Source of the DNA: Mastigocoleus testarum BC008 | GTDB lineage: Bacteria; Cyanobacteriota; Cyanobacteriia; Cyanobacteriales; Nostocaceae | Assembly (NCBI RefSeq): GCF_001456025.1 | Contig: NZ_LMTZ01000114.1 | Coordinates: 24,672-88,671, forward strand | Length of the DNA stretch: 64,000 bases | Direction: 5' to 3' | In this document: positions 1 to 8,499 of the stretch, one piece after another | How the letters are laid out: each line of letters starts with the position of its first letter | Position numbering within the stretch: the stretch's first letter is position 1 | Translations under genes and position numbers: made by a program | Notes under the pieces: generated by a model | The model's database searches: none | What the model was told of the DNA's origin: nothing | What the model saw: only the letters and a program-made list of their open reading frames with translations

Positions 1-1
1 C

Positions 2-925
2 GCAATTAAAACCATCAACGAAGTAGCGCAAAGTTTATATGTAAACAATGAAGTAGTAGTGAAGTCTAATCGCTGGTCTGATTTTAAATTCGAGGTCGTC
101 ACCGTCAACCGTCGTGGAAAAATTATCGATAGAGAAATTCAACAAGCCTCATACTTCATCGAAAACCTTGCCAAAAACATCACCTTAGAAATGGTCGCCA
201 TTCGTGGTGGAATTTTTACAATGGGCGCTCCAGAAACAGAAGAAGGTAGCAGGAACTCAGAACGTCCCCAACACGAAGTAACAGTTCCAGATTTTTTCAT
301 GGGTAAATATCCAGTAACCCAAGCACAATGGCGTGCTATAGCTGCTCTACCTAAAATTAACCGCGACTTAAAATCAGAACCATCACGTTTTAAAGGTGAT
401 AAGCATCCTGTAGAGAGAATATCTTGGTATGATGCGGTTGAATTTTGCGATCGCATAAGCAAATATACAGGTAAACAATATCGTCTTCCCAGTGAAGCAG
501 AATGGGAATATGCTTGTCGTGCAGGCACAACCACACCATTTCATTTTGGCGAAACAATTACATCGGAACTAGCAAATTACAACGCTCAATCCACTTATGG
601 TGCAGGTACAAAGGGTACCTACCGTGGGGAAACAACAGAAGTAGGAACTTTGGGTGGAGCAAATGCCTTTGGATTATACGATATGCACGGGAATGTGTGG
701 GAATGGTGTGAAGACACTTGGCATCGCAATTACGAAGGAGCGCCGACAGATGGAAGTGCGTGGATAGACGGAACTGAGAATAATAATTGTTCTCGTTTAT
801 TGCTGCGCGGTGGCTCCTGGTATTTTGCTCCTGAAGGTTGTCGTTGTGCCTATCGCTACAACCACAAGCCGGAGATTGTCTACCACATTAATGGGTTGCG
901 TGTGGTGTGTGGGGTGTTGCCGTAG
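2..925 (+). CDS. FGE-sulfatase (SUMF1-like, C-type-lectin fold) domain protein, 5' end outside the window
   Basis: The frame is open from the first bases of the window, so the true start lies upstream; a GTG at 59 is possible but an N-terminal domain is more likely missing. The visible part begins with the short beta-rich stretch (FEVVTVNRRGKIIDRE) that commonly precedes this domain in cyanobacteria, then the domain itself: ITLEMVAIRGGIFTMG, RLPSEAEWEYACRAG, GLYDMHGNVWEWCED and RGGSWYFAPEGCRCAYR. Members with the active-site cysteine pair make formylglycine in sulfatases. Here the position after RGGSW is Tyr-Phe and the first catalytic Cys is absent, as in most bacterial homologues, so sulfatase activation is unlikely; a binding or effector role is more plausible. 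In cyanobacteria such domains are often joined to kinase, TIR, GUN4 or caspase-like domains, which cannot be checked here. Confidence 0.85.
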   Translation, partial: AIKTINEVAQSLYVNNEVVVKSNRWSDFKFEVVTVNRRGKIIDREIQQASYFIENLAKNITLEMVAIRGGIFTMGAPETEEGSRNSERPQHEVTVPDFFMGKYPVTQAQWRAIAALPKINRDLKSEPSRFKGDKHPVERISWYDAVEFCDRISKYTGKQYRLPSEAEWEYACRAGTTTPFHFGETITSELANYNAQSTYGAGTKGTYRGETTEVGTLGGANAFGLYDMHGNVWEWCEDTWHRNYEGAPTDGSAWIDGTENNNCSRLLLRGGSWYFAPEGCRCAYRYNHKPEIVYHINGLRVVCGVLP

Positions 926-1061
926 CTTTCTTCCCGAAGGGTGAGCTCTTTTGTAGCCCTTGACACTTTTACTTTTAGCATTTTACCCTCTGTTCTTTTC
1001 TTCTCTGCACCTGGAGAGCGTAACGAAAAAATTAAATTTTTTTTCAAAAATTGGGTTTCTC

Positions 1062-1192
1062 ACTTGTAGGGGCGCACCGATGTGCGCCCACAACATGCCG
1101 ACGCGCGCTTCCACAGACCGCAAATTATGGAATTTCCGATCAAAAAATATATTACTGATAAGGGCGCACAGCGGTGCGCCCCTACAGGTCAC
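1062..1192. repeat. MITE-like element with 27-bp imperfect terminal inverted repeats
   Basis: Two arms at about 1065-1092 and 1161-1189 (TGTAGGGGCGCACCG... and its complement) face each other across about 70 bases. Each arm is itself a small palindrome (GGGCGCAC...GTGCGCCC). The element lies between the FGE-like gene and the end of radA. Short open frames read through it on both strands but are by-products of the palindrome. Confidence 0.6.
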
Positions 1193-1215
1193 ATAGTTAT
1201 CAGTTTTAGCGATGG

Positions 1216-2844
1216 CTAAAAACCTATATCCCCCGGTATCTCGTCAACCTCATCCTTCGATATTTGGTCAACTTCCTCCCCCGATATTCGCTTCACTCCA
1301 TTCTTCGGTACTCGCTTAACTCCATCATCATCAGGTTTCAAATCTTCCTCAGTTACAGTCTGCTGGGGAATTGCAGCAATAATCGCATCTATTACCTTCG
1401 CTACAGGTAAAATCTCAATATCTAACTCTGGAAATTTTTGTCCCTTCGGAACGATCGCGCGTTTAAATCCTAGTTTTGCAGCTTCCTTCAGACGTAATTC
1501 CATTTGGGATACGGGACGTACCTGTCCTCCTAAACCAACTTCACCAATCAGCACCGTGCTGGAATCAACAATGCGATCGCGGAAACTCGCCACTAATGCG
1601 ATCGCAACTCCTAAATCGACTGCTGGTTCTTCCACATTTAAACCACCTGCAGATGCAACATAAGAATCTAACTTAGACATGGGAACCCCCACCCGTTTTT
1701 CCAGTACCGCCAAAATTTGCACTAAGCGGCTGTAATCTATCCCAGTACTGGAACGCCGAGGAGAAGTATAACTAGTGGGACTTACCAAAGCTTGCAATTC
1801 CACAACTATCGGGCGAGTGCCTTCGCAAGCAACTACAATCGCAGTACCTGGCGCTGGATCGTCGCGATTACCAACAAATAATTCGCTCGGGTTGGGAACT
1901 TCCCGCAACCCATTAGTGACCATTTCAAAAATGCCTATTTCGTGGGTCGCACCAAAACGATTTTTAACAGTTCTTAACAATCGGTGAGAAGCAAATCTGT
2001 CACCTTCAAAATACAGTACCGTATCAACTAAATGTTCTAATACTTTTGGTCCAGCAATAGCTCCCTCTTTAGTTACATGACCTACGATCAACATTGTGAT
2101 ATCTTCATGCTTTGCCACCTTCATTAAAGCTGCAGTACATTCCCGTACCTGAGCGACTGAACCAGGGGCAGAAGTTAGTCCGGGGAAAAACACTGTTTGA
2201 ATACTATCAATGACAGCTAAATTTGGTCGAAGAGACTCCAATTCCTTGAGGATTTCCTCTAAATTTGTTTCGGGTAATATGTATAAATCTGCTAAACTTT
2301 TGGATACCTTTTTATTACCATTTGTATCGTTTGTTTCTTTAGTTTTATTATCTTCTTCGCTAACGACATTTAATACATCAGTAACGCCAAGTCTGGAAGC
2401 CCGAAGTTTGACCTGTTGTCCTGACTCTTCCCCAGAAATATATAAGATTCGATATCTCTGCGCTAGTTCATTTGATACTTGCAATAATAAAGTAGATTTA
2501 CCGATACCTGGATCGCCACCAATGAGTACCATCGAACCAGGTACAACCCCGCCACCAAGAACTCGATCCAGTTCTCCATACCCAGAAGGCCAACGGGTCA
2601 CTTGACGGTCGCTAATTTGGTCAAATTTTAAAGATGCTCTTGGTTGAGGTGTTTTGACTGCTTTGGTTTTTCCTTGTGAAGAATGCCACGAACCCACACC
2701 TCGTGAAGGTAAATCTGTAGATGATTGGATAAGAACTTCTTCTTCTAAGGAATTATACGTACCACAAGCCGGACATTTTCCAAACCATTGAGCAGATTCA
2801 GCACCACATTCATTACAAACATAAATTGTTTTTGGCTTAGCCAT
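1216..2844 (-). CDS. radA: DNA repair protein RadA (Sms)
   Basis: RadA is a RecA-like hexameric ATPase that drives branch migration during recombinational repair. The 542-residue product has the N-terminal C4 zinc finger (C10, C13, C24, C27), Walker A GDPGIGKST at 110-118, the RadA signature KNRFG at 294-298, and the Lon-protease-like C-terminal domain from about 350 to 495. ATG start, followed directly by the typical MAKPKTIYVCNEC. It is longer than most RadA proteins (about 455-515 residues). One excess is a Lys/Asn/Thr-rich loop at about 165-185. The other is a 47-residue charged tail in which the units GVKRVPKN, GVKRISGE, EVDQISKD and EVDEIPGD recur about every nine residues. It is convergent with the upstream FGE-like gene and divergent from rpaB. 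Confidence 0.96.
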   Translation of the reverse strand: MAKPKTIYVCNECGAESAQWFGKCPACGTYNSLEEEVLIQSSTDLPSRGVGSWHSSQGKTKAVKTPQPRASLKFDQISDRQVTRWPSGYGELDRVLGGGVVPGSMVLIGGDPGIGKSTLLLQVSNELAQRYRILYISGEESGQQVKLRASRLGVTDVLNVVSEEDNKTKETNDTNGNKKVSKSLADLYILPETNLEEILKELESLRPNLAVIDSIQTVFFPGLTSAPGSVAQVRECTAALMKVAKHEDITMLIVGHVTKEGAIAGPKVLEHLVDTVLYFEGDRFASHRLLRTVKNRFGATHEIGIFEMVTNGLREVPNPSELFVGNRDDPAPGTAIVVACEGTRPIVVELQALVSPTSYTSPRRSSTGIDYSRLVQILAVLEKRVGVPMSKLDSYVASAGGLNVEEPAVDLGVAIALVASFRDRIVDSSTVLIGEVGLGGQVRPVSQMELRLKEAAKLGFKRAIVPKGQKFPELDIEILPVAKVIDAIIAAIPQQTVTEEDLKPDDDGVKRVPKNGVKRISGEEVDQISKDEVDEIPGDIGF

Positions 2845-3013
2845 TTTTATCTAATTAAATAATCTTAATTTTTCATTAAGTTTGCTTACGAGCTTAAATA
2901 CAATAATGACAGGACTTGCAGATTTTTACGACATAATAATTGGAATGATATCTTAATAGTATGGTAGTAAAAATTAATGTTGAAAAATTTTTCGTGAAGG
3001 AGCGTCGAGAAAA

Positions 3014-3742
3014 TTGGAAAGTCATAAGGAAAAAATTTTAGTAGTAGATGATGAAGCCAGTATTCGCCGCATTCTGGAAACTCGTCTTTCGATGATTGGC
3101 TATGATGTTGTAACAGCCGGTGATGGTGAGGAAGCTCTAGATACGTTTCACTCTTCTGAGCCAGATTTGGTAGTTTTGGATGTAATGATGCCAAAGCTCG
3201 ATGGTTATGGTGTATGTCAGGAGCTACGAAAGGAGTCAGATGTTCCCATCATCATGCTTACAGCTTTGGGAGATGTAGCAGACCGGATTACTGGGTTGGA
3301 ATTAGGCGCGGATGATTACGTTGTTAAGCCATTTTCCCCCAAAGAATTAGAAGCTCGAATTCGCTCGGTATTGCGTCGGGTAGATAAAACCAGTGCTTCA
3401 GGAATTCCTAGTTCTGGCGTAATTCATGTTAGTACCATCAAAATCGACACCAACAAACGCCAAGTTTACAAAGGTGACGAGCGCATCCGTTTGACGGGGA
3501 TGGAATTTAGCTTATTAGAATTGCTAGTAAGTCGTTCTGGCGAAGCTTTTTCCCGTTCCGAAATTTTGCAAGAAGTCTGGGGATACACCCCTGAAAGACA
3601 CGTTGATACTCGTGTTGTGGACGTACATATATCACGTCTGCGCGCAAAATTAGAGGACGATCCGAGTAACCCAGAATTAATTCTCACTGCGCGGGGAACT
3701 GGGTATTTATTTCAGCGAATTATTGAACCAGGGGAGGAGTAA
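3014..3742 (+). CDS. rpaB: OmpR-family response regulator RpaB
   Basis: RpaB (Ycf27) is the essential cyanobacterial regulator of high-light and photosynthesis genes, which binds HLR1 sites and works with the kinase NblS. The 242-residue product has a receiver domain (acidic pair D12-D13, phospho-acceptor D56 in VLDVMMP, VVKPF lysine near 107) and a winged-helix DNA-binding domain from about 135 (TGMEFSLLELL, VDVHISRLRAKLE). The start MESHKEKILVVDDEASIRR is the family N-terminus and here is encoded by TTG; an AAGGAG Shine-Dalgarno sits about 11 bases upstream at 2997-3002. The TTG start may limit translation. It is divergent from radA; downstream genes lie beyond a 420-base repeat-filled gap, so it is probably monocistronic. 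Confidence 0.95.
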   Translation: MESHKEKILVVDDEASIRRILETRLSMIGYDVVTAGDGEEALDTFHSSEPDLVVLDVMMPKLDGYGVCQELRKESDVPIIMLTALGDVADRITGLELGADDYVVKPFSPKELEARIRSVLRRVDKTSASGIPSSGVIHVSTIKIDTNKRQVYKGDERIRLTGMEFSLLELLVSRSGEAFSRSEILQEVWGYTPERHVDTRVVDVHISRLRAKLEDDPSNPELILTARGTGYLFQRIIEPGEE

Positions 3743-3744
3743 AA

Positions 3745-4090
3745 ATTATTGGAGTTAGGAGTTAAGAATTAAGGATTAAGAATTAAGGGTTAAGAATTAA
3801 GAGTTAAGAATTAAGGGTTAAGACTTAAGAATTAGGAGTTAGGGATTAAAGGATTAAGGATTAAAAGTTGATAATTAAGAGTGAAATATTATATTCAGTA
3901 GCTCGTAATTGATACTTACAGATTTATAATCCCAAATTCATTATTGTATGATTTATATTTCTAGGTTCGTAATTCTCAGTTCATAATTCTCAATTAATTA
4001 TTCTCAATTAATTATTCTCAGTTCATAATTCTTTAATTCCATAATTCATAACTCATAATTCTAGAATTCATAACTTTTAACTTTTAACTC
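3745..4090. repeat. Two degenerate heptamer (STRR-type) arrays after rpaB
   Basis: From 3745 to about 3886 the plus strand reads as units of seven bases of the type GAATTAA / GGATTAA / GGGTTAA, roughly 18 copies. From about 3966 to 4090 a second array of ATTCTCA / GTTCATA / ATTAATT units follows, partly the complement of the first. The heptamer period and the facing arrangement match STRR repeats elsewhere in the window. Together they fill most of the 420-base gap between rpaB and the next gene. Confidence 0.65.
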
Positions 4091-4162
4091 TTGACTTTAC
4101 ACTGTTGAATGCTGTAGACGTAACCCTTTGTAAAAAGTCAAAGAGCGTAATTTTTATTAACT

Positions 4163-4810
4163 ATGAGTAAAAACGATCAAAATAAAGTTTTGCGGCGTCT
4201 ACCCATAGTTGTTGGAGGGCTAGGCGCTACACTTTTATTAATCAATCGTCTATATACACCGACACTAACTGTATCTCAAGCACGGGGAGATGTACTTGGT
4301 GTAATTTTAAGTGCAGTTTTAATTTTAACGGGTTTAATTTGGCTGCAAGTACAACCTAGAATCCCAGATGCAGTAGAACTAATTGGTGATGAAGGGTTTG
4401 AATTACAAGAAGATTTACCGGAAATAGTTAAAACAGAGCTCGCTTGGGCTTCTCATTTATTGCTGACGAACACAGTTACCTGTTCGATTGTGGTTTTATA
4501 TCGAAGTCGCGTTCTGTTGCGTCGCGGTGTTTTGGGTCCCTCTTCAGAAGTTAATCCAGGAGCAATTTTAAAAAGAACCCTAGAAAAGGAAAAACCTATT
4601 TATTTAGTTGATTTAAAAGTGTATCCGGGTAGGGTTGAATTTGATTATTTACCACCCAATACTCAAGGTGTCATTTGTCAACCAATCGGTTCTGATGGTG
4701 CATTAATCTTAGGTGCAAATGCTCCTCGCAGTTATACCAAGCAGGATGAAAACTGGATTACCGGAATTGCGAACAAATTAGCTGTTACCCTAAGTGATAT
4801 CAATAGTTAA
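4163..4810 (+). CDS. Cofactor assembly of complex C subunit B (CCB2/CCB4 family)
   Basis: The 215-residue product resembles cyanobacterial homologues of the chloroplast CCB2/CCB4 proteins, which attach the c-type haem ci covalently to cytochrome b6 of the b6f complex. Two hydrophobic helices near the N-terminus (about 13-28 and 42-62, VVGGLGATLLLINRL and LGVILSAVLILTGLIWL) form the family's membrane hairpin. A soluble domain follows, ending in the conserved GALILGANAPRSYTKQDENWI segment. ATG start. It is followed after 117 bases of repeat DNA by a DUF456 gene on the same strand. Family assignment comes from recognised sequence patterns, not from a search. Confidence 0.85.
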   Translation: MSKNDQNKVLRRLPIVVGGLGATLLLINRLYTPTLTVSQARGDVLGVILSAVLILTGLIWLQVQPRIPDAVELIGDEGFELQEDLPEIVKTELAWASHLLLTNTVTCSIVVLYRSRVLLRRGVLGPSSEVNPGAILKRTLEKEKPIYLVDLKVYPGRVEFDYLPPNTQGVICQPIGSDGALILGANAPRSYTKQDENWITGIANKLAVTLSDINS

Positions 4811-4831
4811 TAGTTGACTGTTACCAATTAC

Positions 4832-4921
4832 CATATGCCGCTTGCGGCGGCACGCAGTGCTATTACCAATTACCAATTACCCATTAGCTATTACCTATTA
4901 CCTATTACCTATTACCACTTA
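4832..4921. repeat. GC-rich palindromic repeat plus ATTACC(N) heptamers
   Basis: ATATGCCGCTTGCGGCGGCACGCAGTGCT-type palindrome at 4832-4861 (a second copy is near 33080), followed by heptamers ATTACCA / ATTACCT up to the next gene. An open frame runs through this block into the DUF456 gene, but its translation (repeated TNYQLPI-type residues) is repeat-derived. Confidence 0.6.
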
Positions 4922-4927
4922 AAAAAT

Positions 4928-5452
4928 ATGCAAATTCAAATTATATATTGGTTGTTAATAGCCTTGATGATGGTAGGAATTATCGGTGCGGTTGTTCCCG
5001 GTATACCTGGAATCAGCTTAATTTTAGTTGCGGTGATTATTTGGGGAATTGTTAAAGGCTCCTTTGCTGCGATCGAAGTACCTGTAATAGTTACAGGTGT
5101 AGTGTTACTTATAGGTACAGCAGTAGATTTTTTAGCTGGTTACCTGGGTGCAAAAAAAGCCGGTGCTAGTAAGTGGGGACAAATTGGTTCATTCGTTGGT
5201 TTGCTGCTGGGGTTTTTTGGTTTACTCCCAACTTTACCAGTCGGTGGACCATTGCTCGGAATGCTAATCGGTCCTTTGTTAGGTGCAATTATTGGTGAAT
5301 TTATTTATCAACGTAAATTACTAGTAGCTTTAAAAGCTGGAATTGGTATTTTCGTTGGGACTCTAGTAGGAAATGTGATTCAGGGAATATTAGGAATTAC
5401 AGCAGTTGTGATTTTTGTTTGGACGACTTGGTCTCAGGTTTTTGGTACATGA
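4928..5452 (+). CDS. DUF456 family membrane protein
   Basis: The 174-residue product is very hydrophobic with about five membrane helices and the family's Gly/Pro-rich signatures (GAVVPGIPG near the start, GAKKAGASKWGQIGSFVG, GLLPTLPVGGPLLGMLIGPLLGAIIGE). The function of the family is unknown. I place the start at the ATG at 4928 (MQIQIIYWLL), because the in-frame sequence upstream to 4814 is repeat DNA. It follows the CCB2/CCB4-type gene on the same strand. Confidence 0.85.
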   Translation: MQIQIIYWLLIALMMVGIIGAVVPGIPGISLILVAVIIWGIVKGSFAAIEVPVIVTGVVLLIGTAVDFLAGYLGAKKAGASKWGQIGSFVGLLLGFFGLLPTLPVGGPLLGMLIGPLLGAIIGEFIYQRKLLVALKAGIGIFVGTLVGNVIQGILGITAVVIFVWTTWSQVFGT

Positions 5453-5492
5453 GGCTTTTTCTTATGATTAGCTTAGTTTGAGTAGATTGGTT

Positions 5493-5555
5493 TAAATAAA
5501 AATAAAAAAAAAGTAGATAAAGTAACTAATTACTGTCTTAGTTACATTATCTACT
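5493..5555 (-). terminator. Rho-independent-type terminator of the PEP-CTERM gene
   Basis: An 18-bp stem with one mismatch (5512-5529 pairs with 5538-5555, 8-base loop) is followed, reading on the minus strand, by an A-rich plus-strand tract at 5493-5511 that becomes a U run in RNA. It lies about 175 bases past the stop of the minus-strand gene. Confidence 0.7.
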
Positions 5556-5729
5556 TGACACAAAACTGAAGAGAAGAGAAGAGAAAAAGAAATTTAAAAT
5601 ACGAAATTAAATAGATACAACACCCTGATGATTTATATAAAGCTAAATTAAAAACCTGTTAAAAATGCACTTATCTGATAGGGTATTTTCTCTATATTTA
5701 TTGTCCCAAGAGAAGAAAATTAGCAATAT

Positions 5730-6488
5730 TTAAGCAGTTTTAGAAGAGTTGTTGTGTTTTCTTCTTAAACCAAACATACCTGCTATAGCTAAAGCTCCAA
5801 TACTTAAAACAGTTCCTGGTTCGGGTACGCTAACTTGTAAATTAACACCATCACCAGTACTGGAAAATTTAGTGCTATTGTCACCGGGGTTACCCAATTG
5901 GACGACGAAAGAATCTACATTATTTAAAACAAGATATTGAGTCTCATCATCACCAGCAGCAGGAAGAAATATAGGCTGAGAATTACTATCACCATTCACC
6001 TGAAGAATGCCAGTAAATGGAGATTCTTCTACATCTAAAAATGATAATTTAACTTCATTAGCTGTTTGGGCAAAATTAAATTCAAAAACCCCATATTCTA
6101 AGCGACCATTTTCAATGACATTATTGTTATTATCATAAGCAACAGGGCGGAACCAAAAAGCATCAGTTTGGGGATTTGTACCTTCATCCGTCTGATTAAA
6201 ATTAATTTCTAAACCCCAAGTATTAGTTGTACTTTTTTTATCTGAGAAAAGTCTACTGAATCCATAGTTATCATTACTTACTGGATCTTTACTAGTAACT
6301 GTATAACCTAAGGATGTTGTATTGATACAATCCGCATTATCCACAATACAAGACATATTGGTAAGTTCAATCTCACCTTCTCTTTGTGGAACTAAGTTCA
6401 TAGCTTTAGCTGCAGACATAGAGCCTAAAACACTTAATCCAGCAGTAGATACAACTAATGTCTTGACCAATAAGCTTAACTTTCGCAT
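5730..6488 (-). CDS. PEP-CTERM sorting-domain exported protein
   Basis: The 252-residue product has an N-terminal signal peptide (positive start MRKLSLLVK, hydrophobic core, likely cut after AKA near residue 29). It ends in a PEP-CTERM tail from about 221: VPEPG, a hydrophobic helix, then RRKH. Such tails are cut by exosortase (EpsH/Xrt) and the proteins are released to or anchored at the cell surface, often with exopolysaccharide. The middle is an Asn/Asp-rich beta-type domain I do not recognise. ATG start; a strong hairpin terminator follows. No exosortase gene is in the window. Confidence 0.85.
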   Translation of the reverse strand: MRKLSLLVKTLVVSTAGLSVLGSMSAAKAMNLVPQREGEIELTNMSCIVDNADCINTTSLGYTVTSKDPVSNDNYGFSRLFSDKKSTTNTWGLEINFNQTDEGTNPQTDAFWFRPVAYDNNNNVIENGRLEYGVFEFNFAQTANEVKLSFLDVEESPFTGILQVNGDSNSQPIFLPAAGDDETQYLVLNNVDSFVVQLGNPGDNSTKFSSTGDGVNLQVSVPEPGTVLSIGALAIAGMFGLRRKHNNSSKTA

Positions 6489-7039
6489 AATCCAAACCTT
6501 TTATTAAAGCAATTGATGTGATTTAAAAATTTGCTTGTTTTCTCTTAAGCATGTTTGTATCTTATTTCTATCTCCGTAATTATGTCATCAAAAAAATCTA
6601 GTATTTATTGCATCTTGATTTGAAAAACAATTTTGGGAAAATTACTGATAACGAAACCTACAAATGATACAAATTTATGTTAAAAACATGTGTTATTTTC
6701 ATAAATAAAGAGATATTTATCTGGAATGCAAATATCTTCTTTAAGTATGAGAATTTATTCGATAAAAAATATATAAATCAATGAAAAGTTTTTATTTTAA
6801 TTTTTAGAGTTACAGGTTATCGACCAACAAAACATAGCTTTATCTATAAAATACAAGTAAAATTTTCCCATTTTGAAAGGAAATATGTTAGCGGGAAATA
6901 TGTAATATATTTAGGGTAATTTTCTATTTAGGATAATTTTCGTTTACTATCTTTTCAGTAGATGAAATACAAGATTTGATTTGATAGCAAAGGCAAGGGA
7001 AAATATGTACCTATCTTCGACCTTAGTGATTCAATAAAA
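6489..7039. other. Gene-free AT-rich spacer upstream of the PEP-CTERM gene
   Basis: About 550 bases, very AT-rich, with no convincing gene, tandem repeat or hairpin. It must hold the promoter of the PEP-CTERM gene, which I cannot place. Confidence 0.5.
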
Positions 7040-7096
7040 TTACTAGAGACGTACTACTATTGATGTCATCCATACATAGTGACAATGTACGTCTCT
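7040..7096 (-). terminator. GAGACGT-family hairpin downstream of nblB
   Basis: A perfect 10-bp inverted repeat (AGAGACGTAC at 7045-7054, GTACGTCTCT at 7087-7096) lies 35 bases past the nblB stop and is followed on the minus strand by a T-rich stretch. Related hairpins occur at 15922 and 28528, also 3' of minus-strand genes. Confidence 0.5.
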
Positions 7097-7130
7097 GCAG
7101 AAAATATATTTGTTAAAAACTGGTTTTTAT

Positions 7131-7796
7131 TCAAGAATCAGTTAGACATCTTTTTGCTTCTTTCGCCACAGCTTCTTCCGTATCATTTGCCAAAGTCTCT
7201 ATAATTGACTTTGCTTCTTCTCCTCCCAGTCTGCTCAAAGCTTGTGCAACTCGATAACGAATTTGCCAATCAGAATTACTAGCATAGGGTGCTAATAAAG
7301 GTACAGCTTCTACATTTCCTAATTCTCCAAAAGAACTAATCGCTGCTGTTTGCACCAATTCATTATCAGAAGCGAGAGCTTGGGTAAGTAAATCAAAAGC
7401 TTTGGGATCTCCCATTTCTCCCAATGCTGCAATAATACTAAATTGAATAATCCACTCATTAGTTTTTTGGTACATCTGTTGCAAATCGTCAAAGGCTTCG
7501 TGCAACTTTAAAGCACCCAAACAATCAGCAGCAGCAGCTTGAACGTCTATTTCCGAATCATTAAGTAAGCGATCGCGTAAAATCTGCAAGGACAAATCTA
7601 AATCTTGTCCGCCAAATGTATCAAGTTGACTAATTGCTGAATAACGTACCCGAGAATTAGGATCGCCAATAGCACCTTGAAGTAATTCAAAAGCAATAGC
7701 TGGCTCAAGATGACGAATCTGATTAACTCCACGAAGACGATCGCCCAAATCTTCGGAGTTCAATAATTGTTTAACAGATTCAGGATTTATAGTCAT
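7131..7796 (-). CDS. nblB: NblB, HEAT-repeat phycobilisome degradation protein
   Basis: NblB takes part in phycobilisome breakdown during nutrient starvation and belongs to the HEAT-repeat phycobilin-lyase-like family. The 221-residue product is entirely HEAT/PBS-lyase repeats, visible as DPNSRVRYSAISQL, DSEIDVQAAAADCLGAL, EWIIQFSIIAALGEMGD, NELVQTAAISSFGELG and DWQIRYRVAQALSRLGG, with the normal length for NblB. ATG start. A CBS-domain gene lies 113 bases upstream on the same strand. A related phycobilin lyase (CpcE type) is the alternative, but no partner lyase gene is adjacent. Confidence 0.85.
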   Translation of the reverse strand: MTINPESVKQLLNSEDLGDRLRGVNQIRHLEPAIAFELLQGAIGDPNSRVRYSAISQLDTFGGQDLDLSLQILRDRLLNDSEIDVQAAAADCLGALKLHEAFDDLQQMYQKTNEWIIQFSIIAALGEMGDPKAFDLLTQALASDNELVQTAAISSFGELGNVEAVPLLAPYASNSDWQIRYRVAQALSRLGGEEAKSIIETLANDTEEAVAKEAKRCLTDS

Positions 7797-7909
7797 TTGT
7801 TATTTTTCCTTTATTATTTGTCACTTGCTATTTTTCATTTGTCACTTGTTTTTTGAATGGCGATCGATTAATTACCAATTACAAATTAACAGTGACAAAC
7901 GCTCGATAA

Positions 7910-8374
7910 TTAATCTTGTTCAGCAGCCATTGCTCGCACTATATCACCTCTGGTGAGTATCCCAATTACTTGACCTTCAGTATCAACTACTGGTAGGCGT
8001 TGAACCTTGCGATCGCGCATAATTTTTGCTGCATCCCTAAGAGGTTTATCTGGAGTAGTGCTAATAGCTTTATCATTCATTACTTCACCAACTGTTTGTC
8101 CGAGTGACTTATGTAAATCGCGCTCAAAGGTAGCTGGATTTTTTAAATAAATTACACTGTCAAGAAACATAATATATGCCGGAGGTGTGACACCTGTTTC
8201 TTGCCACATCAAGTCCGTCTCCGAAATAATACCTACTAAATTTCCAGCATTATCTACTACAGGCAGCCCACTAATACGTCGTTCTGCTAAGGTTTTAATT
8301 GCTTCGGTCAATGGAGTTTCACGTTGAACAACAATTGGATCGCGGGTCATTACATCGGCAACGGTTTTAGGCAT
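7910..8374 (-). CDS. Tandem CBS-domain protein
   Basis: The 154-residue product is two CBS domains and nothing else: VADVMTRDPIVVQRETPLTEAIKTL...GLPVVDNAGNLVGIISETDL at 4-56, then VGEVMNDKAISTTPDKPLRDAAKIM...LPVVDTEGQVIGILTRGDIV at about 95-148. Such proteins bind adenine nucleotides and act as energy sensors of a partner, which is unknown here. The about 40-residue linker with an aromatic-rich helix (PPAYIMFLDSVIYL) is typical for the cyanobacterial and plant stand-alone type. ATG start. nblB follows on the same strand. Confidence 0.88.
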   Translation of the reverse strand: MPKTVADVMTRDPIVVQRETPLTEAIKTLAERRISGLPVVDNAGNLVGIISETDLMWQETGVTPPAYIMFLDSVIYLKNPATFERDLHKSLGQTVGEVMNDKAISTTPDKPLRDAAKIMRDRKVQRLPVVDTEGQVIGILTRGDIVRAMAAEQD

Positions 8375-8499
8375 TTGTTTAAATTAGTTCTTAGTTCAAG
8401 TTTGCTGGAATCATTGTAGAAAATTGCGACTCAATAGCCGATACCTTTAATAGATTGTTACTTATTTCAGGAAACAGTGAACAGTTATCAACGATGAAC

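Noticed and set aside
960..1196. Open frames on both strands over the MITE-like element
   Set aside because: They mirror the inverted repeats and show no coding features.
4814..4927. N-terminal extension of the DUF456 protein
   Set aside because: The extension is encoded by palindromic and heptamer repeat DNA; the family N-terminus begins at the ATG at 4928.
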